Below, piece by piece: positions 36,374 through 44,314 of a stretch of DNA of 64,000 nt. The translations under genes were made by a program, and so were the position numbers. The DNA comes from Microbulbifer sp. SAOS-129_SWC (lineage in GTDB: Bacteria; Pseudomonadota; Gammaproteobacteria; Pseudomonadales; Cellvibrionaceae): positions 4,397,001-4,461,000 of the forward strand of contig NZ_CP155567.1 in NCBI RefSeq assembly GCF_039696035.1, read 5' to 3'. Every line of letters starts with the position of its first letter. The stretch's first letter is position 1. The notes below the pieces were generated by a model that worked only from the letters and a program-made list of their open reading frames with translations, ran no database searches and had not been told where the DNA came from.

Positions 36374-37789
36374 TCAGTCGGTATCGCCGTTCATGCCCAG
36401 CTCCTTGAGCTTGCGCGTCAGCGTGTTGCGCCCCCAGCCGAGTAGCTCGGCGGCGTCACGCTTGCGCCCGGCGGTGTGTTTGAGGGCGATTTCGATCAGC
36501 GCGCGCTCGAAGGCGGGCACGGCCTCGCTGAGGATTTCACGCTGACCGGTGGCCAGCGCCTGGTCGGCCCACAGGCGCAGCGCTTTCTGCCAGTCCTGCG
36601 GCACCTCGCCGCCGGCACCGGTCTGCTGGTGCAGTTCCTGTGGCAGGTCTTCGATATGTACCTCACGGCCGGAGGCCATCACCGTGATCCAGCGGCAGGT
36701 GTTTTCCAGCTGGCGCACATTGCCGGGCCAGTCGAGCCCGGCGAGGTATTCCTCGGTTTCCTTGAGCAGGATCTTCGGCTCCACCCCCAGGTCCTTGGCG
36801 GCGCTGTTGAAGAAGTGGTGCACCAGCCGCGGAATATCCTCGCGACGATCGGCGAGGCGCGGGATATGGATGCGGATCACATTGAGGCGGTGGAACAGAT
36901 CCTCGCGGAATTTATGCTGTTCTACCAGCCGTTCCAGGTCCTGGTGCGTGGCGGCGATGATGCGCACATCCACCTTGACCGGCGTGTGACCGCCGACGCG
37001 GTAGAACTCGCCATCGGCGAGGACGCGCAGCAGGCGGGTCTGGGTTTCGGCGGGCATATCGCCGATTTCGTCGAGAAACAGGGTGCCGCCATCGGCCTGC
37101 TCGAAGCGCCCGGCGCGCTGGGCGCTGGCCCCGGTGAACGCGCCTTTCTCATGGCCGAACAATTCCGATTCCATCAGGTCTTTGGGAATGGCGGCCATAT
37201 TCAGCGCGATAAATGGCTTGTCGCGGCGCGGGCTGTGATTGTGCAGTGCCTGCGCCACCAGCTCCTTGCCGGTGCCGGATTCGCCATTGATCAGTACGGT
37301 GATATTGGAATGGGACAGGCGGCCGATCGCGCGGAATACTTCCTGCATCGCCGGCGCTTCACCGATGATTTCCTTGCTGCCGTTGGCGCTGTCAATATTG
37401 ACCGGCTCCTCGCCCTGCTGTTCGCTGGCGTGGGCGAGAGCGCGGCGGGTGACCGCCACCGCCTCGTCCACATCGAAGGGTTTGGGCAGGTATTCGAAGG
37501 CACCACCCTGGTAGGCGGCGACGGCGCTGTCGAGATCCGAGTGCGCGGTCATGATGATGATCGGCAACGTCGGGCGCTCGGACTGGAAACGCTGCAGCAG
37601 TTTGAAACCATCGGCGCCGGGCATGCGGATATCACTGATCACCACATCCGGCGAATCACTGTAAAAATCATCGAGCGCACGGTCGCCGTTTTCAAAACAC
37701 TTGGTCTCGATCCCGTCCCGGTTGAGCGCGCGCTCCAGAACCCAGCGGATCGATCGGTCGTCATCAATAATCCAAACGCGATTGTTCAT
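36374..37789 (-). CDS. ntrC: Nitrogen regulation response regulator NtrC
   Basis: NtrC activates sigma-54 promoters under nitrogen limitation. The 471-residue protein has a receiver domain with phospho-acceptor D53 (VISDIRMPG). The AAA+ domain has GESGTGKE and the sigma-54 contact loop GAFTGA, plus FLDEIGDMP and RLNVIRI. The C-terminal Fis-like helix-turn-helix ([23 protein letters not shown]) completes it. ATG at 37789. It follows ntrB with 20 bases between, the standard operon order. Confidence 0.97.
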   Translation of the reverse strand: MNNRVWIIDDDRSIRWVLERALNRDGIETKCFENGDRALDDFYSDSPDVVISDIRMPGADGFKLLQRFQSERPTLPIIIMTAHSDLDSAVAAYQGGAFEYLPKPFDVDEAVAVTRRALAHASEQQGEEPVNIDSANGSKEIIGEAPAMQEVFRAIGRLSHSNITVLINGESGTGKELVAQALHNHSPRRDKPFIALNMAAIPKDLMESELFGHEKGAFTGASAQRAGRFEQADGGTLFLDEIGDMPAETQTRLLRVLADGEFYRVGGHTPVKVDVRIIAATHQDLERLVEQHKFREDLFHRLNVIRIHIPRLADRREDIPRLVHHFFNSAAKDLGVEPKILLKETEEYLAGLDWPGNVRQLENTCRWITVMASGREVHIEDLPQELHQQTGAGGEVPQDWQKALRLWADQALATGQREILSEAVPAFERALIEIALKHTAGRKRDAAELLGWGRNTLTRKLKELGMNGDTD

Positions 37790-37809
37790 GGTCTCGTTTC
37801 CAATAGGCC

Positions 37810-38874
37810 TTATTCTGTATAGAGGGGCAGATAAATCTGAAACACGCTCTGCCCGGGGCGGCTGTCGCATTTGATCAGGCCGCGGTGCTGATTGATGATG
37901 TTCTGCGAGATCGACAGGCCCAGGCCAGAACCTTCGGCGCGCCCGGAAATCATCGGGTAGAAAATCCGCTCGCGGATGTCCTCGGCAATGCCCGGGCCGT
38001 TGTCCTCGATTTCGATCCGGCACACCAGCGGGCAGTGGCGCCGGCCGATGGTGAACTGGCGCTGGATGCGAGTGCGCAGCGTGATAGTGCCGGCCTTGAA
38101 GCCGATGCTCTCGTCGATGGCCTGCATGGCGTTGCGGGCAATATTCAGCAGCGCCTGGATCAGCTGTTCGGCGTCGCCGGGAATATCCGGAATCGACGGA
38201 TCGTAGTCGCGGCGGATCTGCAGCTCGCCGTCGCACTCGACGTCGATCAGCTGCGCCACCCGTTCGAGCAGTTCGTGCACATTGGTGGGCTGCAGCTCGG
38301 CGGGCTTGCGTGGGCCCAGCAGGCGGTCGACCAGATTGCGCAGGCGGTCGGCCTCGTCGATGATGATCTGCGTGTACTCTGTCAGTTCCTCGTCGGGCAG
38401 CTCGCGCTGCAGTAGCTGCGCCGCGCCGCGGATGCCGCCGAGGGGGTTCTTGACCTCGTGCGCCATGCCGCGCACCAGGTTGCGGGTGGTTTCCTGGGCA
38501 CTGATCAGCGCGTCTTCGCGCGCAATGCGCAGCAGCCGATCCATCGACTGCACCTCCACCAGCAGCAGGCCCAGCTCCAGTACCGGGCTCACCGAGTAGT
38601 CCACCGTGCAGCGCTCGAGATTGTGCAGGCGCCAGCTGGCGCGGCGCACGGTGTACTTCTGGCCAGCGTCGAGCGCACTGCGCATGGCCCGCTCGGCATC
38701 GCTGGATTCGAACACCACATCGCGCAGCGGCACACCGCTGACCCGCGCGTTGGAGGCGGCGAGCAAGTCTTCGGCGGCGGAGTTCAGGTAACACAGCCGG
38801 AGGCCGTCATCCAAAACCAGTACCGCGGCGGTCAGGTTGTCCAGCAGTTGGCGCAACTGGCGGTCGTTGAGCAT
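37810..38874 (-). CDS. ntrB: Nitrogen regulation sensor kinase NtrB
   Basis: NtrB phosphorylates or dephosphorylates NtrC under control of PII. The 354-residue cytosolic protein has an N-terminal PAS domain (AVLVLDDGLRLCYLNSAAEDLLAAS), an H-box with the phosphorylated His (RGMAHEVKNPLGGIRGAAQLLQREL), an N-box (LLNIARNAMQAI) and G-boxes (IEDNGPGI, GSGLGLSISQNII). ATG at 38874 has AAGGGATCAG upstream; a longer in-frame extension is unlikely. NtrC-like sites lie in its upstream region. Confidence 0.96.
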   Translation of the reverse strand: MLNDRQLRQLLDNLTAAVLVLDDGLRLCYLNSAAEDLLAASNARVSGVPLRDVVFESSDAERAMRSALDAGQKYTVRRASWRLHNLERCTVDYSVSPVLELGLLLVEVQSMDRLLRIAREDALISAQETTRNLVRGMAHEVKNPLGGIRGAAQLLQRELPDEELTEYTQIIIDEADRLRNLVDRLLGPRKPAELQPTNVHELLERVAQLIDVECDGELQIRRDYDPSIPDIPGDAEQLIQALLNIARNAMQAIDESIGFKAGTITLRTRIQRQFTIGRRHCPLVCRIEIEDNGPGIAEDIRERIFYPMISGRAEGSGLGLSISQNIINQHRGLIKCDSRPGQSVFQIYLPLYTE

Positions 38875-38941
38875 CTGATCCCTTCCGGTAATGGGCGCCG
38901 CCCGGCGGCGCCTGTCGGTTCTTTCAATCACAGTGCAAGAA

Positions 38942-38959
38942 GCAAACCAAAATGGCGCA
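38942..38959 (-). promoter_or_regulatory. Partial NtrC-like site near ntrB
   Basis: Read on the minus strand, TGCGCCATTTTGGTTTGC matches one half well and the other half partly against the NtrC consensus TGCACY-N5-RGTGCA. It lies about 70 bases upstream of the ntrB start. Confidence 0.4.
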
Positions 38960-39128
38960 CGGTTGCGCTGCCGCTTGCCCCCGGGGCCGGCAATTGACCC
39001 GCTACGGGGCGGAATCCCCGGCGGCTCCCGATTTCGTGATCTCAGGCGCCAGCGGCGACGCGCAGTTTGCGCAAAAAGCGGGAGCGGCACGGCGCCAGCG
39101 GAGCGACCTGGTTCAAGCCACTGTCGGG

Positions 39129-39145
39129 CGCACCATTATGGTGCA
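39129..39145. promoter_or_regulatory. NtrC binding site upstream of ntrB
   Basis: GCACCATTATGGTGC (39130-39144) is a perfect 5-bp-arm dyad matching the NtrC consensus, with CG/A flanks. Its position about 255 bases upstream of ntrB resembles the glnL promoter region of enteric bacteria, where NtrC represses. The rest of the 367-bp spacer 38875-39241 shows no gene. Confidence 0.8.
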
Positions 39146-39241
39146 TTGATCAGAAAAGCGCCAGCTTGATGGTCAAGGGCGGGGAGGAACCGCCGGCGCC
39201 GCGAGGGCGCCGGTACGACAGGGGGCGATAAAGAGGGGGGC

Positions 39242-39952
39242 TCAGTTGTAGCTGCTGCGCTTGCGCGGCTGCTTGGACGGCTTCAGGCCCGGGGCCTGCG
39301 GCGCCTTGGGTGCCGGCTGGGCGCGCGGCGCCGGGTTGTCCGGCAGGGTGCCACCGGGGCGCTTGACGTAGATGGTGATCGCCGGCGACTGCGCGAGAAC
39401 ATTGCCGCCGGGATCGGTCAGCACCGCCTGCACGCTGTGGGTACCGCGCTCCAGCGCGGAGATATCCAGGCTGGTGCCACCGGACCCGCCCTGCCAGGGC
39501 TGGCCATCGACCACGGCGTAGAACTGGGAGCCGGCCTCCGGCACCGGATTGACCGCCACCTGCAGCACGATGGAGCGCTGCCCCGGCGGAATCGTGGCGC
39601 CGTCTGCCGGGTTGGTGATGGCGATACTGTAGGGCCCCTGGTACTGGTCTTTGCGCTGGTCCTTCTTCTTCGGCGACAGCTTGCGCACCGGCAGGGGCTT
39701 GGGCAGCGTGATCGGCTGCACGTTGGTGGGCCCAACCTCGACCTTTTCCGCCTTGCCGTCGCCCACCGGCGGGGTGTCGGTAAATACGATACTGCCGTCC
39801 GGGCCGACAGTCTTGTAGATGGTGTGGCCGTCGGACTGGACCTTCCGGGTATTCGGGTCGTAGCCGGTGTCACCGGCCAGTGCGGCCTGCGGGGCAAGGG
39901 AAGCGAGCGGTACCAGGCAGCACAGAGTGATGAGCAGTTGACGCAGTTTCAT
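39242..39952 (-). CDS. DUF4124 domain exported protein of the gln operon
   Basis: The 236-residue precursor has a signal peptide (MKLRQLLITLCCLVPLASLAPQAALA) and a DUF4124 segment (HTIYKTVGPDGSIVFTDTPPVGDG). A central Ig/fibronectin-like beta domain follows (about residues 105-205: YSIAITNPADGATIPPGQRSIVLQVAVNP). It ends in a Pro/Lys-rich tail. A DUF4124 gene between glnA and ntrB is common in pseudomonads and relatives. Function unknown. ATG at 39952. Confidence 0.85.
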   Translation of the reverse strand: MKLRQLLITLCCLVPLASLAPQAALAGDTGYDPNTRKVQSDGHTIYKTVGPDGSIVFTDTPPVGDGKAEKVEVGPTNVQPITLPKPLPVRKLSPKKKDQRKDQYQGPYSIAITNPADGATIPPGQRSIVLQVAVNPVPEAGSQFYAVVDGQPWQGGSGGTSLDISALERGTHSVQAVLTDPGGNVLAQSPAITIYVKRPGGTLPDNPAPRAQPAPKAPQAPGLKPSKQPRKRSSYN

Positions 39953-40148
39953 CGGTCCTCGATCGCGGCCGCGGGCCGCTCCTAGCAGATATTGGCGATA
40001 GCCTATCAATAAAAGGCTAGCCCGGATATTGCACCAGGCCGCTCGATACCAGAATCGGCTGTTGATTTTTCCACAGGCTTTAACGCGCCATACAGAATTC
40101 AACGTGTCACCGGCCCCACGCTGGCCGCGCTCTCGCTTGATCTCTGCA

Positions 40149-40217
40149 CGTTCAGCACATTTTTGCGGCTAAACCATGCCACAAGCATGCATATACGCCG
40201 CAAAAATGCACTGAACG
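40149..40217. repeat. Long inverted repeat between glnA and DUF4124 gene
   Basis: Two 21-nt arms (40149-40169 and 40197-40217) are reverse complements with two mismatches: CGTTCAGCACATTTTTGCGG+C against the complement of GCCGCAAAAATGCACTGAAC+G. The 27-base loop contains GCATGC. No T-run follows on either side, so it is not a standard terminator. Confidence 0.85.
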
Positions 40218-40332
40218 CACAGATCTCGGCGCAATCATCGCGACCCCTGATGCAAAATCCGGGCTGGCCCGGATATCGACCAGTGCCGCCGCCGCAGACC
40301 CTGGAGCGGCGCGCCAGGCGATACCGCCGGGC

Positions 40333-40366
40333 AAAAAAAACCCGCACCAGGTGGCGCGGGCTTTTT
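40333..40366 (-). terminator. Terminator of glnA
   Basis: On the minus strand AAAAAG leads into CCCGC...GCGGG with inner CCA/TGG pairing, followed by T8. It starts about 60 bases after the glnA stop codon. Confidence 0.85.
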
Positions 40367-40426
40367 CTGCGGCGGCGTCGGACGCCGCACACAACTTCCG
40401 ACAGGCAGCCGGAAGCGACTGCCGTG

Positions 40427-41833
40427 TTATACGGAGTAGTACATGTCGAACTCGACCGGGTGCGTGGTCATCGCCAGGCGCTCGACTTCCTCGCGCTTCA
40501 GCTCGATGTACGCATCGATCGCGTCGTCGGTGAACACACCGCCTTCGGTCAGGAAGGCGCGGTCTTCGTCCAGCGCGTTCAGGGCCTGTTCCAGGCTGGA
40601 AGCCACGGTCGGGTACTCGGCCAGCTCTTCCGGCGGCAGGTCGTACAGGTCCTTGTCCGCGGCATCGCCCGGGTGCAGCTTGTTCTTGATGCCGTCGAGG
40701 CCGGCCATCAGCAGCGCGGCAAAGGCCAGATACGGGTTGGCGGTCGGATCCGGGAAGCGGGTCTCGATACGCTTGCCTTTCGGGCTCGGCACGAACGGGA
40801 TGCGGATGGACGCGGAGCGGTTGCGCGCGGAGTAGGCCAGGATCACCGGCGCTTCGAAGCCCGGAACCAGACGCTTGTAGGAGTTGGTGGACGCGTTACA
40901 GATGGCGTTCAGGGCGCGCGCGTGCTTGATCACACCGCCGATGTAGAACAGGGCGGTTTCAGACAGGCCCGCGTAGGCGTCGCCGGCGAACTGGTTGACG
41001 CCGTCCTTGCTGAAGGACTGGTGCACGTGCATACCGGAACCGTTGTCGCCAACCAAGGGCTTGGGCATGAAGGTGGCGGTCTTGCCGTAGGCGTGGGCCA
41101 CGTTGTGCACCGCGTACTTCAGGATCTGGACTTCGTCCGCCTTCTTGGTCAGGGTGTTGGCGCCAACGCCGATTTCACACTGGCCGGCAGTACCCACTTC
41201 GTGGTGGTGCACTTCGATTTCCAGGCCCATGGCTTCCATGGCGGAACACATGGCGGCGCGGATGTCGTGCAGGGAGTCGACCGGCGGTACCGGGAAGTAG
41301 CCGCCTTTCACACCCGGGCGGTGGCCGATATTGCCTTCGCTGTAGGTGCTGCCGGAAGACCAGGCCGCTTCTTCAGAGTTGATCTTGTAGAAGGCGCCAC
41401 CCATTTCCGCGCCCCAGGTGATGTCGTCGAACACGAAGAATTCCGGCTCCGGGCCGAACAGGGCAGTGTCGCCCAGACCGGTGGACTTCAGGTATTCCTC
41501 GGCGCGCCGGGCGATGGAACGCGGGTCGCGCTCGTAGCCCTGGCCGGTGATCGGGTCGACGATGTTACAGCGCAGGATTACGGTGGCTTCGTCGGTGAAC
41601 GGGTCGAGGAAGGCGGTTTCGTCGTCCGGCATCAGGATCATGTCGGATTCGTTGATGCCCTTCCAGCCAGCGATGGAGGAACCGTCGAACATCTTGCCTT
41701 CTTCGAAGAACTCGCCGTCCACTTCCTTGGAAGGAATGGAAACGTGCTGTTCTTTACCCTTGGTGTCGGTGAAGCGCAGGTCTACCCATTTTGCTTCACT
41801 CTCTTTGATCAAACCGAGCGTTTTCGCTGACAT
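40427..41833 (-). CDS. glnA: Type I glutamine synthetase
   Basis: GlnA forms glutamine from glutamate, ammonia and ATP as a dodecamer. The 468-residue length is that of the GSI-beta class. Visible are the latch region [10 protein letters not shown], the [12 protein letters not shown] loop, GMHVHQS, and the adenylylation site Tyr397 in DLYDLPPEE, which shows control by GlnE. ATG at 41833 has GGAGGACAG upstream. It is transcribed from a sigma-54 promoter with upstream NtrC sites. Confidence 0.98.
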   Translation of the reverse strand: MSAKTLGLIKESEAKWVDLRFTDTKGKEQHVSIPSKEVDGEFFEEGKMFDGSSIAGWKGINESDMILMPDDETAFLDPFTDEATVILRCNIVDPITGQGYERDPRSIARRAEEYLKSTGLGDTALFGPEPEFFVFDDITWGAEMGGAFYKINSEEAAWSSGSTYSEGNIGHRPGVKGGYFPVPPVDSLHDIRAAMCSAMEAMGLEIEVHHHEVGTAGQCEIGVGANTLTKKADEVQILKYAVHNVAHAYGKTATFMPKPLVGDNGSGMHVHQSFSKDGVNQFAGDAYAGLSETALFYIGGVIKHARALNAICNASTNSYKRLVPGFEAPVILAYSARNRSASIRIPFVPSPKGKRIETRFPDPTANPYLAFAALLMAGLDGIKNKLHPGDAADKDLYDLPPEELAEYPTVASSLEQALNALDEDRAFLTEGGVFTDDAIDAYIELKREEVERLAMTTHPVEFDMYYSV

Positions 41834-41960
41834 TGCTGTCCTCCAGGTCTTGGAAAGTGGTGTGTTCGCTACAGCCCTTCAGGTGGCGTGTACTCTTTCT
41901 TAGCGGTGTCCGGCAGCGCACCGCCTCGAGATGCTGCCGGAACCTCTGTTAGCCCAAGAT

Positions 41961-41980
41961 AAAGCAAGGAATGTGCCAAA
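41961..41980 (-). promoter_or_regulatory. Sigma-54 promoter of glnA
   Basis: On the minus strand the sequence is TTTGGCACATTCCTTGCTTT: the -24 element TGGCAC and the -12 element TTGC have the required spacing (GGCAC-N5-TTGC). It lies about 130 bases upstream of the glnA start. No equally good sigma-70 promoter was seen. Confidence 0.92.
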
Positions 41981-42018
41981 TTGGGGCAGAGACGCCGCAG
42001 GGCGCTCCGGGCCGGGCA

Positions 42019-42131
42019 TGCACCAGAACGCGTCGTCACGGGGAGCAGAATAGGGTCAAAGCGGCGCGGCGACCAGACATGAATGCACCAAAATGACGCC
42101 GGCGTGACCGCCGTGGCACCAAAACTGTGCA
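42019..42131 (-). promoter_or_regulatory. NtrC enhancer sites upstream of glnA
   Basis: Three sites match TGCACC-N5-GGTGCA to different degrees: GGCACCAAAACTGTGCA (42115-42131, strong), TGCACCAAAATGACGCC (42084-42100, one good half) and TGCACCAGAACGCGTCG (42019-42035, one good half). They lie 40-155 bases upstream of the sigma-54 promoter, the usual enhancer range, and close to thiI on the other side. Confidence 0.7.
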
Positions 42132-42201
42132 CAACCATCCGGGCGCCGCCTAGTTTATAATGCGGTGTTTTCCATCAACCTGTGGTATCTGTCGAAATCC
42201 C

Positions 42202-43668
42202 ATGCACTTTGTCGTCAAGTTCTTTCCCGAAATCACCATCAAGAGCAACCCGGTGCGCAAGCGCATGTCGCGCCAGCTCGCCGACAACCTGCGCGCGCTA
42301 CTGAAACAGGTGGACGACCGCATCAAGGTGCGCAAGGACTGGGAGAAGATCGATGTGATCGCCCCCGACGCCGTCGCCCACCTCGGCGAGCGTATCGAGG
42401 AGGTGCTGGCGCACACGCCGGGCATCGCCAACTTCGCCCGTGTCAGCCAGTTCCCGCTCGGCGACCTGCAGGATATCTACGAGAAGACCAAAGCCGTGTG
42501 GGGCGAGCAGCTCGCCGGCAAGACCTTCTGCGTGCGTGCCAAGCGCACCGGCAAGCACGCCTTCAAATCCCTCGACGTGGAACAGTTTGTCGGCGGCGGC
42601 CTGAACCAGCACACCGACGCCGCCGGCGTAAAGCTGAAGAACCCGGATATCACCGTCAAGCTGGAGATCCGCCACGACAAGCTGTACGTGATCGAACAGC
42701 TGCACCAGGGCCTCGGCGGTTTCCCGCTCGGCACCCAGGATCCGGTGGTGTCGCTGGTGTCCGGCGGTTTCGACTCCACCGTGGCCAGTTACCTGACCAT
42801 GAAGCGCGGTATCCGCACCCACTTCGTGTTCTTCAATCTGGGCGGGCGCCAGCACGAGCTGGGGGTCAAGGAAGTGGCCTTCTACCTGTGGAACAAGTAC
42901 GGCGCCTCGCACCGGGTCAAGTTCGTCTCAGTGCCGTTCGATGAGGTGGTTGCGGAGATCCTCGAGCGGGTCGACGACTCCTACATGGGCGTAACCCTGA
43001 AGCGCATGATGCTGCGCGCCGCCAGCGCCGTGGCCAACGAGCTGGAGGTGGACGCACTGGTCACCGGCGAGGCCATCGCCCAGGTCTCCAGCCAGACGCT
43101 GAAGAACCTGTCGGTGATCGATCGGGTCACCGACACGCTGGTGCTGCGCCCGCTGATCACCAGCGACAAGGGCGACATCATCCGCACCGCGCGCGAGATC
43201 GGCACCGAGGAATTCGCTGCGAACATGCCCGAATACTGCGGCGTTATCTCGGTCAAACCGACCACCCGCGCGAAGATGGAAAAGGTGGAGAAAGAGGAGC
43301 TGCGCTTCGACTTCGACATCCTCGACCGCGCCATCGCCAACCGCCACATGCAGAATATCGACGAGGTGATGGACGACCTGGAAGCGGAGACTCCGGAGCT
43401 TAAAATCGTCCCGGAGCCCGGCGACGCCGTGGTGATCGATATCCGCCACCCCACCGAGGAGGAGGTGGACCCGCTGGAGCTGGAAGGCACCGAAGTGGAG
43501 GCCATCCCCTTCTACCGCCTCAACACCGCTTTCGCCGAGATGGATAAGGACAAGCGCTACCTGCTCTACTGCGCCCGCGGCGTCATGAGCAAGCTGCACG
43601 CCTCGCACCTGCTGGATGCGGGTTACCACAACGTGGGCGTGTTCCGGCCGGAGAAGCCAAAGCACTGA
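42202..43668 (+). CDS. thiI: tRNA 4-thiouridine synthase / thiazole biosynthesis sulfurtransferase ThiI
   Basis: ThiI inserts sulfur into U8 of tRNA and contributes to the thiamine thiazole. The 488-residue protein has the ferredoxin-like and THUMP domains, the PP-loop SLVSGGFDSTVASYL, and a C-terminal rhodanese domain with the catalytic Cys in LLYCARGVMSKLHASHL (the E. coli-type long form). ATG at 42202 gives the homologous N-terminus MHFVVKFFPEITIKS. Divergent from glnA; terminator follows. Confidence 0.97.
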   Translation: MHFVVKFFPEITIKSNPVRKRMSRQLADNLRALLKQVDDRIKVRKDWEKIDVIAPDAVAHLGERIEEVLAHTPGIANFARVSQFPLGDLQDIYEKTKAVWGEQLAGKTFCVRAKRTGKHAFKSLDVEQFVGGGLNQHTDAAGVKLKNPDITVKLEIRHDKLYVIEQLHQGLGGFPLGTQDPVVSLVSGGFDSTVASYLTMKRGIRTHFVFFNLGGRQHELGVKEVAFYLWNKYGASHRVKFVSVPFDEVVAEILERVDDSYMGVTLKRMMLRAASAVANELEVDALVTGEAIAQVSSQTLKNLSVIDRVTDTLVLRPLITSDKGDIIRTAREIGTEEFAANMPEYCGVISVKPTTRAKMEKVEKEELRFDFDILDRAIANRHMQNIDEVMDDLEAETPELKIVPEPGDAVVIDIRHPTEEEVDPLELEGTEVEAIPFYRLNTAFAEMDKDKRYLLYCARGVMSKLHASHLLDAGYHNVGVFRPEKPKH

Positions 43669-43700
43669 GCCGGCGCCCCCGATTCAATGCGAACACCAAC

Positions 43701-43732
43701 AAAAAAACCCGGTATCCATACCGGGTTTTTTT
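43701..43732 (+). terminator. Bidirectional terminator after thiI
   Basis: A7, a perfect stem CCCGGTAT/ATACCGGG with a 2-base loop, then T7. It serves thiI and probably also the convergent TonB-C gene, whose stop is 60 bases away. Confidence 0.95.
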
Positions 43733-43795
43733 GGGGGTATAGCGGATTACCGCTGTTGGGACTTTCCCGATCCAGAGAAATTCTGATTGAGGGTG

Positions 43796-44314
43796 TCAGT
43801 GTTCGCTTGGCTCGTCACCTTCGCACGCTGCTGAAGACCCTTTTGCCTTGTCTTTGACGTCTCCCTCGCATTTATCCGCTTCGAAGTAAAACTGATAACG
43901 CCACTCCTGCTCGGGCCAGGACTTTTCGGAGGGCACAAACTGCCAGTTTTGGATCGCGGCAAGGATCGGCGGAGCAAACACCTCGACCGCTTGACTGGTC
44001 TTGTCTTTCAGGTGCACTTCCGAAACGCTACCGTCGCGCTCGACGGTAAAGGAGAAGTACAGCGCCCCCTCCACCTTGTCCTCGAGCGCCTGCTCAATGG
44101 CTTCGTTTTCGGACAGATCCGGGCGTTCGTAGTACCAGAATGACAGACCCTTCTCGCGAAATTCTTTCTGTTTTTTCTCGCGATAGGCATTTTTCTCCGC
44201 ATTGCGGCACTCACTGAACCGGTCAAAACCGCTGCAATCCGGGCGCTGCCAGTCCAGGCTGAACGCCTGGCTGGCAACCAGCAGGGACACGGCTGCAATC
44301 ATCGACTTAACCAC
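43796..44314 (-). CDS. Exported TonB C-terminal-domain protein
   Basis: This 172-residue product has an N-terminal signal sequence (MVKSMIAAVSLLVASQAFS) and a TonB C-terminal-like domain (VEGALYFSFTVERDGSVSEVHLK ... APPILAAIQNWQFVP). It has no Pro-rich spacer and no cytosolic start, so it is not a standard ExbBD-energised TonB. Four cysteines (DCSGFDRFSEC and two near the end) suggest disulphides. The start is GTG at 44314, six bases after a strong GAGGAGG; it overlaps the S9 peptidase stop by eight bases. Last gene of the autotransporter-receptor-peptidase unit. Confidence 0.8.
   Translation of the reverse strand: MVKSMIAAVSLLVASQAFSLDWQRPDCSGFDRFSECRNAEKNAYREKKQKEFREKGLSFWYYERPDLSENEAIEQALEDKVEGALYFSFTVERDGSVSEVHLKDKTSQAVEVFAPPILAAIQNWQFVPSEKSWPEQEWRYQFYFEADKCEGDVKDKAKGSSAACEGDEPSEH

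Larger units (their letters stand above)
39953..40426. other. Spacer between glnA and the DUF4124 gene
   Basis: This 474-bp stretch has no supportable gene. It holds the glnA terminator (40333-40366), the long inverted repeat at 40149-40217, and a run of AT-rich sequence near 40000-40100 that probably carries the promoter of the DUF4124-ntrBC transcript. Confidence 0.6.
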
